From: Papaver somniferum
Lineage: Eukaryota > Streptophyta > Magnoliopsida > Ranunculales > Papaveraceae
Reading direction: 5' to 3'
NCBI RefSeq assembly: GCF_003573695.1
Contig: NC_039365.1
Coordinates: 81,045,082 to 81,109,081 of the forward strand
Length of the DNA stretch: 64,000 nucleotides
Under the pieces are notes generated by a model. That model saw nothing but the letters and a program-made list of their open reading frames with translations, had not been told where the DNA came from and did not search any database. This document shows positions 1-10,359 of the stretch, piece by piece. Both the position numbers and the translations under genes were made by a program. Each line of letters begins with the position of its first letter. Position 1 is the first letter of the stretch.

Positions 1-2135
1 ATACGTACATAGGAAAATTTGTGCATCCGGAAATACGTTGGATATAGCATTCATTAGTGCGTCATTTTGATCGGTTATGATGACCCTCAGAAATTGATTT
101 TCCGGGAACAATAATTTCAATTGTCGTAATGCCCAATGATAATTGTAATCCCTCTCGTTTTCCATTAAACACCAAGCCAATGTGAATGATACCTTGTCCG
201 ATGTTTGGCCCACGATGTTGAACAACGGCATGTTGTATTTATTTGTCTTGTAGGTGCAATCCATCATAAGAACACCACAACATGTATGAGCCAATTGTGA
301 AAGCAAATGATGCGCAATGAATATTTGAAGTGGCTTGTTGCCTGGTCCTCTTTTAATGATACGCGTGTAGTTGTGATCCCAAGCTATCTTCTCAAATTCT
401 TGCATAACGGTCCTACCTTCCCATTCCACCCTCCTAATGGTTGCTTGCGCGCTATAGATTGTACTTAGAGAAGAAACGTTCGTCTTATCCTTTTCCTTGA
501 AGCCTCTGAGAATCACTCGTGGTTTGATACATGCTTTGGTCATTCTCTTTACATCATCGAATTCATGAGGTTTCAGCTTCGCAACTAGGGAGTGACCAAC
601 AAAATCTTTCGGATTCCGGTGGTTATGACGGCCAAACCACACCGTACAATCCCATTTCTTTTCATTGGTTTCTTTGTCTCTTAAATAGAATACAAGCTTA
701 AAGGGGCAATCATCCTTCCTCGTACGAGTCTTGTATACCGTATTAGTCTTCTTTGGATATACATAACCCTTTCTATTATGGATATCCTTCTTATTGTATT
801 TCCCACTTCTCTCGCAAACCATCTCAAAACGATAATTTGAACGTTGGGTATTCCTCACCAACACACACATGTGTTTAAGTGCCGTCTCTTTTTCCCAAGC
901 AATTGCTTCCTCTGGAGATTTTATGCCCTACATGAGGACAACAATGGAAGATTATAAGGTTCATTACAAGCAATCCCCACATAAAGTTTTAAAGACTAGG
1001 TGAAAAGTATTGTTTGGTGACATACCTGAGGTACTTTATAGTATTCGGACGTATCCGGACCAAGCGGTTTGGAATTTTTTGGATCAATGTGGGGAACAAT
1101 CTAAGGAATGAATGAAAAGAAAATTGAATTAGTTCACAAAAAAATTAAATTAATATACTAGTTCCGTCATGCTCGACGACACTTTCGCCAAAATAACCAA
1201 AGCCGGAAACAAGTGTCGGCCATCAAGAATAATGTTCTGGCATTTCGTAAATAAACTTGAAAAAGATGACCTAATTTTAAAAACTACCGGCATTGTATTT
1301 TCATGAATATGAATGCCGGAAAAGATAATACCGGCATGCACGATCCACAAGGATTGAAGCCGGAACATGGCGCCGACATGCTCGATAAATTTAACACCAA
1401 GCCGGAAAACTACTACCAAAATGACTAATTTCTGGATGTTTTTTCAGTGGTACCGGCATTCTTGAATATGTAAGGTCCCAAACCGGTAGCCGTTTCCGGC
1501 ATGATACTTAATTTTCAAACCATGCCGAGATTTAGTGCCGGCGTGCTCGATAACTTTTATACCACGCCGGTACCTATGTTCAAAATTCAATTAATTCCTG
1601 GATGTTTTTCTTGTGGTACCGGCATGGAAAGTTAGGAGAGAACCATGTCGGTTTGAATATTCCAGGGAATATTCGTTAGGTAAAAAATTAACTGCGTGCG
1701 GGCATGGTTTTTTTGTTGAAGACAACGCCGGAAATTGTTTCAAAATGGGGGATAACAGACGCCGGCATGCAAATAGTATAAATACCATGCCGATTTTGGT
1801 AGTTCCGACGTAGTATTCATACTACGTGTAGGCCGACACCAAGCTTTTTCAGAGAAAAAATGGCGGTTTCAAAAAAAAAAAAAATCAAATTTTCGACCTC
1901 TCAGCAGCATTACCTGTGTGTTGGGGTTGCTTGTATGTTGAACATGTTTACTTTCTTGGATTGGTTCTTCAAAAAACACTTCATGCTCACGAAAATCATG
2001 ATCCAAAGGTGTTGGTTCATCATATAACTCCAATTGTGAGTTGTTATCATTAACCGAAGATTGAAAATATGATTGTTGTTGTAGTTGAGCTAAAGATTCA
2101 GCAGCTGCAATTCTCTCCTCACAATCATCTTCCAT
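1..2135 (-). CDS. Mutator-like (MULE, FAR1-type) transposase, three exons, C-terminus cut by the window edge
   Basis: Read on the minus strand, three open segments join in phase 0 across GT-AG introns: exon 1 at 2135-1914 (74 codons from an ATG, donor CAG/gtaatg), exon 2 at 1100-1026 (25 codons, donor CAG/gtatgt) and exon 3 at 927-1 (309 codons, open to the edge). The joined protein starts with an acidic, Q-rich leader. A FAR1-like DNA-binding region follows (VPQGIKSPEEAIAW, then a Cys/His part with WDCTVWFGRHNH). The DDE core then begins with MDCTYKTNKYNMPLF, which holds the first catalytic Asp, and continues to VIITDQNDALMNAI, which holds the second. The third acidic residue would lie outside the window. 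These motifs are typical of plant MULE transposases and of FAR1/FHY3 genes derived from them. No stop or frameshift is visible over 408 codons, unlike every other coding region here. I cannot tell an active transposase from a domesticated relative. The 813-bp first intron is filled with repeats. Confidence 0.85.
1101..1913. repeat. Intron 1 of the MULE gene, filled with CCGGCATG-type palindromic repeats
   Basis: This intron holds many copies of the word CCGGCATG or its complement, often facing a GCCGG about 20-40 bases away. One clear duplication starts CTGGATGTTTTT and ends GTGGTACCGGCAT; its copies begin near 1432 and 1598, a period of 166. The CpG-rich words stand out against the AT-rich surroundings. 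It may be a small non-autonomous element inserted in the intron, but I could not fix termini or a target duplication. Confidence 0.6.
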
Positions 2136-2285
2136 TTTCACAAAAAAAATTCCACCCAAAAATAATTTTCCCTCCTTCTACTCTCACCTCACTCACACAA
2201 ATTCAAATAAAAATACACACTAATTTATCCCGCAAATACTTAAGATTTTACTAATTATTATTAACCACTAAACCTGATTAATGAG

Positions 2286-2484
2286 GGCTAGATTAGGAAT
2301 TAAAAAAGTAATTACATAAGGGATGAACCAGATTTGATATTAGGATCCCTATTTTGTCATGTAGCTATATCCCCCAATTGCGCATTCTAAATTAGTCATT
2401 ATGTAAAATAGTTGGATAAGGGGTTACCCTTTATACTTCTTAATGACCCTATTTTGTCATGTAGCTATAGACCCTAATTTAGCC
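2286..2484. mobile_element. Possible small MITE upstream of the MULE gene
   Basis: The stretch begins GGCTAGATTAGG and ends CCTAATTTAGCC, which are inverted copies with one mismatch. Inside, the phrase CCCTATTTTGTCATGTAGCT occurs twice, near 2348 and 2448. I found no convincing target duplication. It lies about 150 bp upstream of the transposase start codon. The 150 bp between show nothing but AT-rich sequence. Confidence 0.35.
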
Positions 2485-2560
2485 AGATATATATTTGCTC
2501 TACGTTGGGAAACAATATGTATTAATTTTTATTTTTAAAGTTTTTAACTAAATAAATTGA

Positions 2561-3370
2561 AACCTATTATAGGGGTTCTAAGCTTTTGGTTTTCTCTTAT
2601 AGATTCAAGTGTCCCAAATATGGATAAGAGGATATTTAACGTATAATAAGAAACTAAAATATTCTTAAATAATTAACCTAAAGCCAAAAACTAAACATAA
2701 ACCTAATCCTCTTCTTTTCTCCATTGTCTCTTCTTCTTCTTCCTTTTTTTTTTTAGTTGTTCTTCAACGACGACTCTCCGTAACTTCAGTTAGGTAATTA
2801 ATTCATCGATTCTCCTCAATTAATTACTTCAATTAGATAAGAATCGAAAATCCACCCTTTTTTGTTGATTCTGGTCGCATAAATAGACAGGATTTGATCA
2901 AATTAGGGATTCCGAAATAGTTCCAGAATCACTTACGGCGGGGAACTATTGGTTCTCCCAACCGTAGAAAAATTATATGGTTGGGAGAATATGTACTCCC
3001 TACCGTATTTTAACCTGGGGTTCTTACGGTTGGGAGTTACAACCGTATATGGTAGTTACAGTTGGGAAAATATAAACTCACCGTATATGGTAGTTACGGT
3101 TGGGAAAGTCGAAGACTCCCAACTGTATGTTAAATTAAAAAAAAATATTGGATTTTGATTTTGATTTTCAAACCCTAACCATAAATTAATCTAACTTAAT
3201 TACTAATCATACTTAATTTAGTTAATCTAATTATTAGCACTAACTAATGGATATTACCGTTAAAAAAATTAATAGGTTAAGGGGTTTTGTTGATTACTAT
3301 TTCATGACTCTCTATTTTGTCATCTCGTGAGCCCCTAAAAACCAAAGTTTGGAGCCCCTATAATAGGGTT
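2561..3370. mobile_element. Non-autonomous inverted-repeat element with ACGGTTGGGA subrepeats
   Basis: The left end reads CCTATTATAGGGGTTC, followed by AAGCTTTTGGTTTTC. The right end carries the imperfect inverse (AAACCAAAG, then GAGCCCCTATAATAGGG). This gives terminal inverted repeats of about 35 bp around an 810-bp unit. The interior (2935-3130) holds several copies of ACGGTTGGGA and its inverse TCCCAACCGTA, so the array is palindromic. The ends resemble those of Mutator-type non-autonomous elements, but I could not define a target duplication. There is no coding sequence. Confidence 0.55.
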
Positions 3371-3412
3371 CATAAAATTAATATTTTTTTTTTTGTGAAT
3401 GAAAATCTTATT

Positions 3413-3464
3413 AGTCCCACATCGGGGAGTTCCTCTTTTTAAGTTATATTATTCCATTATATAA
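3413..3464 (+). promoter_or_regulatory. snRNA-type upstream sequence element (USE) with a TATA box
   Basis: AGTCCCACATCG at 3413-3424 matches the plant U-snRNA upstream sequence element consensus RTCCCACATCG. A TATATAA lies at 3458-3464, with 33 bases between, which is the spacing of Pol II snRNA genes. The sequence after the expected start (about 3490) does not look like U1, U2, U4 or U5. The same element is also common inside the LTRs of plant retrotransposons, so this is probably the promoter of an old LTR. Confidence 0.35.
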
Positions 3465-4071
3465 ATGAATTTCTCTATTTTTGTAAAATCTATGGGAAAA
3501 GGGTTTCTCTATATTTTATAGACACCCTTAAGGAAAAATATTTTTCTAACGTTTTTTTAAGCGTTCACGATTTTCCTTAAGGGTTTTTTCAGAGTTGCGA
3601 ATCTCAATTGAGCATCTACTACATATGCTAGTAGTAAATGTAGTAGAGTATTTTATCCTGGATATATACGTCCTGTGAGGGACATAGCATCACTCTTGAG
3701 TGTAGCCGGACGCTAATGTCTTAAGGACAGCGTGTTGAACACGTGGTTCACTCTTTTTTTTCCAAAGTTTTGCCTTGTTGCTGTTGCGGAGATCTGGGAA
3801 GCCTATTCGTTTCGTCAAATCCATCACTTCCATTATAAATGAGCTAAGTATCAATAACTTTTGCTTATTTGATTTTTCCTTGTTATTGATTATTGCACCC
3901 ATCAATCTAGAGGCTTGAGAGAAACATCGCTATCCTTACATCCCAATGGATCCAATTCCGTAGAATAAACGTCAATCGTATTCTCCAAGAGTAGATAATA
4001 ATAATAGTAGTTATGTTATCCAGTTACAGTTAGTCTCATCTAGTTTTAGTCTTTATGCACTAAAAAAAAAA
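3465..4071. other. Unassigned sequence, possibly a decayed LTR downstream of the USE/TATA pair
   Basis: The stretch has a leader-like, moderately GC-rich part (3650-3960) followed by AT-rich sequence. It carries no credible reading frame. A decayed LTR is my best guess because of the promoter pair just upstream, but no second LTR, TG/CA pair or target duplication was found. Confidence 0.25.
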
Positions 4072-4148
4072 TCTACCTATGTTGCACGGATAATTATACG
4101 ATATCTGGACACATCAAATCTCAGAAAATAGGTAATGAGAACACATCT

Positions 4149-4240
4149 TAAGTACAAAACACAGTTTGGCTAAGTTAGTCTGCGTCAGTGGTGGTCCAGA
4201 TTTTTCCTCAAAAAGATAAATCTACAGCTGTAATTCTCCT
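4149..4240 (+). repeat. First of four dispersed copies of an 85-bp repeat
   Basis: The unit runs ACAAAACACAGTTTGGCTAA, then GTTAG, a GGTGG-containing middle and GATAAATCTAC. Related copies lie near 4857-4937, 8158-8246 and 8888-8970. All four are in the same orientation. The 8158 copy directly follows a CTAGT that resembles a decayed Helitron 3' end, so the repeat may be the 5' part of a Helitron-like unit. Confidence 0.55.
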
Positions 4241-5155
4241 GACCACACCCTCATCTCGCACGTGTAAGTGGTGGTTGAGATTTACTCTCCCAATACATAA
4301 ATCTACTGATGTAATTTCTCCCATAAAACTATCATTTAATGACCCATTAAGAGAAATTTAATATAATAAATATAATAAATGATTAATATAATAATGCCTA
4401 ACTAATTAGTGTTTCACATTAATTTCTAATAATAAATTATTAATTAATTCCTCATAATAATGTTTTTCCCTAATTTCTCATAATAAATAATCTATTAATT
4501 TTTTCATTATAAAATTTTCCCTAATTGAGTTAATAAATTTGTATCTGCATTAATAAATAATTATGTTAAAAATAAAAACAAAATCAATAGATGTTAGTTT
4601 CCATAGTAGGTGGTGGAAGCGGTGCCGGAGGTCGAATGGAACACTAATCTAATAATATCAGTAGATATTAGTTACTGCACGGGTTGAGCCCTATAAACAC
4701 ATAATTAACCACCAATCTAATGAACAAGTACAAGAGACCTGGATCTGTCCGTCAACTCAATTAATGGTTCAGTTTAGCTTTTGGTTATGCAATCCCATTA
4801 AGCAAAATCAATACTAATACTTTGTTACTTCACTTTCTTATTTTTATCATCAAGAATATAAAACACAATTTGGATAACTTTGACCGTGTAAGTGGTGGTT
4901 CAGATTTGTCCTCACGAGAGATAAATTTAGGGATGTATATCATTTTTCATAAGTGATGGTTGTGATTGAGATTAACAAAGAATCTAATGGACAAAAGTTA
5001 TCATGTCATTAGTGTTCCATAATTCTTCATCATAAATAGTCTATTAATTATCCATGATAATATTTTGTTAAATGTCAAATTAAAAATGACAATATATAAA
5101 CTATTCTACTAATGATGATAATAAATATATTTTTATTAGCTAATACTTAGAATTA

Positions 5156-5912
5156 GTTTGGTATTGCTGCGAGCTTTACAAAAGTGTTTTTCCGATGTAC
5201 GTTATTGTGCGGAGCTATGTAAAAAAGGAAATCGGTTGCTGATGTACGTTACTTTGCCGAGCTTTGCAAAAAAAAAATTGAATAGTTGCAAATTATAAAT
5301 TAAAGCTATAACTATTGTAAAAATAAGACATATCTCTGAAAATATGAGGTTCAACTATAGTTACTGAGAAAATGACAAAAGCAGACATATTTCTGAAAAC
5401 TGTTTATTCTATTTTACAATGTATAAAATAAGTAAATTTTTTACTATTAGAGTATATGCACATGTAATATTAAATTTACTAATTAGTATAATTACTAAAA
5501 AGTATTATTTTTCTTAACTTTTTAAAAATCAATAATTTCTTAATATTTATTGTTAAAAATAAAAGTATATTTCAGTGATACGATATACCACAAAATGTAG
5601 TTTGAAAACAAAAAATAATTATCTTTAGAGGATAAAATATAACGAATAAAAATTGGTGATCATATATGGATTCAAGGATAATTTTTGTCAGTTATAAAAA
5701 ATATGGGATATAATTGGAAAATAAAATATGAAACTAGGGTGAACTATAGTATTTGCTTTTGAAGCTTTTAAAAGCTCATTCTCCCCAACTTTTAAAATTG
5801 ATAGATTTTGGAAGTGTGCACTTTATAAAATATTTAATAAACACTAAGATGGAAAAATGTTGCTATAAATATGTTTTCAAAGTACATTTTTTTTTAATGA
5901 GCAGCATCAAAC
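5156..5912. mobile_element. Possible hAT-like MITE
   Basis: The left end GTTTGGTATTGCTGC is mirrored at the right end by GCAGCATCAAAC, an imperfect inverse. Near the left end a phrase with GATGTACGTTA and GAGCTTTGCAAAAAA is repeated two to three times. The interior is AT-rich and noncoding. I could not confirm an 8-bp target duplication. Confidence 0.35.
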
Positions 5913-6208
5913 TTAGTTAAATTGGCTAACAATTATATAAGTGGACCATATTGACGGTGGCAAGTATTGGTTCCCAGTGAGCAATTTTGCATCGCCTCTC
6001 GTATTTCTTGATAAATGGTTTAATATTATTTTTATTCAATGATGATGGATAGCAGAGTTTATTATTAGTAGAGGTTATTGTTATTAGGTTAATTACTTAA
6101 CGATTTGACTTACTAACTAATCATGATTTTATTATTTTTATGCAACGAATAACCTCACATTTGGAAGCATAATGTCGTAGAATGTAATGTCCTGACCCTT
6201 TACCGATA

Positions 6209-6790
6209 ATGTCCTCACTAAGCCACTGCGGTCATATGACAGTATTGGGTTTTTCAAAGGTCACCGCCGCGGTCATCTAGCAGCAACTTCTATTGGGTTA
6301 ACCATAGAGATTTTTCCCCAATTACTAAGAAAATTATGCTGAAAAGATTTCGGTGTTAGGAAAAAACAAACCATTACCTATGTACCAACTAAATTTGGAG
6401 CCTTTCTCGGGTATGGAATATGTTCAATCCTAGACTCCGGCATTTTTTCTCACTCATGAGACCCTTTTATCGACACAATCCGTCAAGCATACTCTTTCTC
6501 CCTCGACATGTAACCCGTGGTGCCATTTGTAAGGACTTGATCCTCCATTAATAATGTCCCTACTTAGCCAATATGGTTATCCTAAAGTGTGGTATTTTCA
6601 ACTAAAACTGATGTGGTCATCCATCAGCAGTTTTATGGGAGGTAGTCCATCCCTAGATACTCTCGCCCGATAACGCATGAATTCAGTGATTTTTACCAAC
6701 TCTGGATCCAACTATGTTGAAAAGGCCATAATGTTACGAAAGGACAAGCCACTACCTATATTCCATTCGGTGAACTCTTCCTGCCGAACT
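6209..6790. repeat. Diverged tandem duplication with a period of about 344 bp
   Basis: Two diverged units begin ATGTCC near 6209 and 6553. Each continues with a line of related words: TAGCCA/AAGCCA, a GGTCATC-GCAGC pair, a TATG(C/T)TGAAAAG word, and CCA(T/C)TACCTAT near the end. The rest of 5913-6946 shows nothing recognisable. Confidence 0.45.
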
Positions 6791-6946
6791 GAATTACGTA
6801 CATAATATATATATGGGAATTTTGAAAAACTAGAACTACATCGTATGTGAGTAAAATGATTACCATCTGAAATGACTTAACATTTTAAAATATAATATTT
6901 TTGGTGAAAGAAATATCCTTTAATTATGTCATTGAAATAGTAAGAA

Positions 6947-7096
6947 CATACAATAAGCTTGGGCATCTCCATACATAACGCCGAGGCTTTTTAGTTAAAA
7001 AACCCACACCTTTTATCCCAAGGTGGTCAAGTGGGGTTTGGTGTTATGTGGTAGGGCCCTGAGTAGTGTCTGATGGCCCATGAAGATATCCTAACA
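6947..7096 (+). repeat. 5' LTR of the TRIM
   Basis: It ends CCTAACA, two bases before the PBS. Its first bases are eroded compared with the right copy, so the start is approximate. Confidence 0.65.
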
Positions 7097-7211
7097 ATTG
7101 GTATTAGAGCCCGTGGTTGGGCTACTGTCTAAACGTGGAAGTGGTTGTGGATGACACCCGGTTGAGGGTGCAATTGGAATCAGAATCAAGGTGAAGAAGG
7201 CGAGGCCCAAA

Positions 7212-7440
7212 GTTGAACTGGCGCTCACGGTGGAGTTAGTGTCTCACCCATTAACTCAGGTGGAACAGGGTTCTAGATCGGCAAGGAAATGTTCAAGGTT
7301 GAACTGGCGCTCAAGGTGGAGTTAGTGTCTCACAAATTAACTCTCAAGTAGCGGGGTTCTAAGTGGGCAAAGAAATGATCAAGATGGAGTTGGTGCTTGC
7401 CTTCTCATTAACTCAAGGTGGAGTAGGATTGTAGGGCACA
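7212..7440 (+). repeat. Internal tandem repeats of the TRIM
   Basis: Two units of 86 bp share GTTGAACTGGCGCTCA, then GGTGGAGTTAGTGTCTCAC and ATTAACTC. A third, partial unit follows with GATGGAGTTGGTG near 7383. They show no reading frame with recognisable homology. Confidence 0.65.
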
Positions 7441-7616
7441 TAGTGCAATAATCATGATCGATGGGTAGCATATGCAGATGGTAATCATATGGTGAAGTAT
7501 GATTGGACTGGTGAAGTGGTTTAATATCGCCAAGATGGAGATTGTTGGAGTATGTGGCGTGATAAACCACTTAATTATAGCTACGTATATTCCCATATGG
7601 AAGAAAGAGGAGTACA

Positions 7617-7775
7617 TGTGGAGCTTAATAAGCTTGGGCATCTCCTTACGTAGCACTGAGGACTTTTACATTAAAACCACACACCTCTTATCCCAAGGTG
7701 GCCAAGTAGGGACATCATCGATGCTATATTGTCGGTCCCATAATAGGTTCCTATTTGTCCATGAAGATCCTAGCA
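7617..7775 (+). repeat. 3' LTR of the TRIM
   Basis: A direct copy of the 5' LTR that starts near TGTGGAGCTTAATAAGC and ends CCTAGCA. The five bases after it (TCTTT) were not found before the 5' LTR. Confidence 0.65.
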
Positions 7776-9113
7776 TCTTTCACTATAATAAGGAAGATGC
7801 AGAAAGGTAATAACATTTCAAAAGATCGATAAGATATCTTTTTAAAATAAAAAACATATCAAATAATATTATTTTTTTGGGACAAAATATGCAAAAATTC
7901 ATTTCGATATAATTTCGTTACTGGCTTGAGGATACAACTCGAAAAATGAGAGAGATAGTATGGGAGGATGTCAAGGAGGAAAACGCTAGAAAGGAGTTGT
8001 GAAGTGAAGAATAAAAATAACTACCGGATTTCCCTTTACTTTTGCAACGATAAGAAGGGTAAACTTGATATTATTACATATTATACTTAATATTCATATG
8101 TCGAAAATGCATAACTAAATAAAAATTATGCCCGTGCCGTAAGTGAATCCCTAGTCTACAATACAAAACAAAGTTTGGCTAAGTTAGGCTAGATAAAGAG
8201 CGGCCGAGATTTTTCTAGGAGGGATAAATCTGCGATCGTGGTTTTTTCAAATAACCATTGTAAATACTTTATTAATTAGTGTCTTATTAATTGCTTATGA
8301 TGAATGATTAATTAGTTTTTCATGATAAATGTTCATTTAATGAATCTAATAAATATATATTTTTATGAATAAATAAGTTTACTAAAAACTATAGGTAAAG
8401 AATTTGGTATTGGCGAGTTTCGACCTCAAGTAACTGGTATCATCACCCAATGACTTTATCGTTTTATTACAGTGGCCCGGTTAAAAATTATATTAATAAT
8501 TTTTAATGGTGGTAGTGAAAGAAGCAGTGGGTGGTGGAAACAGTGGCGGGTATTTGTGAGTGGTGGAGGTGGTAACATTACTGGTGGTGGAAAAATAGTG
8601 GGCGTGGTTGGTTTTTACGTGCGTGATGGATATTAGTGAATAGTAGTGGATAATAATAGTTTTGTGTCTTTACAAAATGGGCAACATTTTATTGTGATAC
8701 ATTTAGTTGGTTGTTTTTAGCACAACTGGTAAGGACAAAACACAAATATTTTGAGGAGGATACTAAATCATATAAGACAATATGATCATGACCGCTGGAT
8801 CACCCAAATGAGATCCCAGCTATTTATAGTACCCGATCGAATAAATCACGGTTTTTAGTATTAAAATAAAATTGATTACCCTTCCAGAATACAAAAGAAA
8901 TTTTGGACAAGTTAGGCTAGATAAAGAACGATCAAATTTATACTTGCAGAACATAAATCTACCGCTACCGCTATAAATGATCACGTTTACTTAAAATCTA
9001 ATAATAAATGTTCAATTGATATTTCATAATAAATGTTTCTTTAATTAATCAAATGAATATATTTTTGTTGATACATAATAAATTTATTTGATACTAACCA
9101 TATCAGTAAGCAT

Positions 9114-9406
9114 TAATGGTGGTTGTGATGGTGAGGATAATGGTGGTGGGTATTGGTGAGACTGGTGAAGTGGTGACGATAATGTGGTGGTGGAAGAAGT
9201 AGTGGTAGTAGGGTGAGAAAAGGGGTCCTAAGATAGGTAAATTACACACTAATAGTGGTTGTGATGGTGTGTGGTGGTGGTGGATCGGCGATGGGGATAA
9301 TGGTGGTGGATATTGGTGAGACTGGTTGAATGGTGACAATAATGTGGTTGTGGAAGAAGTAGTGCTAGTAGGGTGAGAAAAAGTGTCCTAAGATAGGTAA
9401 ATTATT
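9114..9406. repeat. GGTGGT-rich tandem duplication
   Basis: Two copies of a GTGGTGG/GATGG-rich block share GGTTGTGATGGTG (9121 and 9257) and GTCCTAAGATAGGTAAATTA (9225 and 9385). A looser GGTGGT-rich stretch lies at 8500-8660. A His/Pro-rich reading frame on the minus strand is only a product of this composition. Confidence 0.6.
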
Positions 9407-9601
9407 TTGTCACCCTTGGTTAATTTTTCTTTGTTTTGTTTTAGTTTAATTTTAGTTTTCAAATTATTATAATTTTTTTTTTTAAAACTAAAACAATTTT
9501 TAAAGGCCAGATTTTTCCAAAAAAGAAGATAATATGATTTTAAGATTTGTCGGGTAGGGGGCAGGAAGAAAGATGAAACCTATAAAAAATTGACCAAACA
9601 C

Positions 9602-9830
9602 AAGGCTACACGCGAATTAATTGTAATCGGTTCAGTTTCTCACATCTCTCTTTATTCCTTTTTTTTGTCATGGTTTCTGTTTCTGTCATTATTTCTCCCG
9701 TACTTCATGGGATTATGCAAGGCTACGCGTGAATTAATTGTAATCGATTCAGTTTCTCACATCTCTCTTTATTCCCATTTTTTGATATGATTTTTCTGTT
9801 TTTATCATTTCTCCCCAACTTCGTGTAATT
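9602..9830 (+). repeat. 117-bp tandem duplication
   Basis: AAGGCTACRCGYGAATTAAT begins at 9602 and again at 9719. Both are followed by TTCAGTTTCTCACATCTCTC and a T-rich tail. It is noncoding. Confidence 0.7.
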
Positions 9831-10327
9831 ATGCATGCTTGAGAAATAATTCATGATAATAGGTAAAGAAACAAGAAAAGAAATGGATCAAGAATTAAAT
9901 ATTATTATAAATTTTAGGAAAATGAATAAACACAAATATATGTAAATTGGGAACCCAACAATTTATATCAAAGAGAAAAATTAAATTCTAATGCTAACAG
10001 ATTTTGCAAGATTAATCTAATTGATTTTAAAGTAATTTTAGGTGTTTTTAGTTTTGATACAAGTTTAGTGAATGACCTTTGATGATATTTTTTTGAAGTA
10101 GTGAACAAAGTAATGTTCTACTGCCCATAGGATTTGCTCTGACAATTAATTATTTTTGTCCCAAAGGTTTGTATGACTTACATACACAATATTAAAAGAT
10201 TCGAGGATAAAGACATGTTTATTAACCAACTCCTCAAAACACTTAGACCTGGATCGATCGGTTCGGTTCTTCTCAGACAATTATGACATGTATGAATCAA
10301 TGGATACATTTGAAACACATATCCTTG

Positions 10328-10359
10328 CCCGTGCCGTTACGGAGCGGGTTGAGACCTAG
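10328..10359 (+). mobile_element. Helitron-like 3' terminus (hairpin plus CTAG, followed by host T)
   Basis: The segment CCCGTGCCGTTACGGAGCGG, plus a final G, folds into a stem of CCCG/CGGG and CCGT/ACGG. Seven bases later comes CTAG, followed by T at 10360. This is the canonical Helitron 3' end: a short hairpin, CTRR, and insertion before a T. The orientation places the element to the left. No replication protein is seen, so it would be non-autonomous. Confidence 0.6.

Larger units (their letters stand above)
6947..7775 (+). mobile_element. TRIM (terminal-repeat retrotransposon in miniature)
   Basis: Two direct repeats of about 150 bp start with AATAAGCTTGGGCATCTCC, at 6953 and 7627. They share a middle with TTTTATCCCAAGGTGG or CTTATCCCAAGGTGG and end in CCTAACA (7096) and CCTAGCA (7775). 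Two bases after the first repeat lies TGGTATTAGAGC (7099-7110), one mismatch from the PBS for initiator-Met tRNA. A purine-rich tract (AAGAAAGAGGAG) lies at about 7601-7612, before the second repeat. The 500-bp interior has no gag or pol. It is made largely of an 86-bp unit (GTTGAACTGGCGCTCA at 7212 and 7298, and a shorter third copy near 7380). The target duplication and the first LTR bases are decayed. Confidence 0.75.
4072..10359 (+). mobile_element. Candidate non-autonomous Helitron-like composite
   Basis: The right boundary is good (see the separate 3' end entry). The left boundary is a guess: TCTACCTATGTTGCACGG follows an A at 4071, and Helitrons start with TC after an A. GCACGG near the left end is the inverse of CCGTGC near the right end. 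Inside lie decayed copies of the same 3' end near 4672-4690 and 8131-8155, four copies of an 85-bp repeat, a small inverted-repeat element and a TRIM. No Rep/helicase protein is encoded. The unit may be several Helitron relics side by side. Confidence 0.3.

Noticed and set aside
9103..9339. A His/Pro-rich minus-strand frame
   Set aside because: It is produced by the GGTGGT tandem repeat and has no other support.
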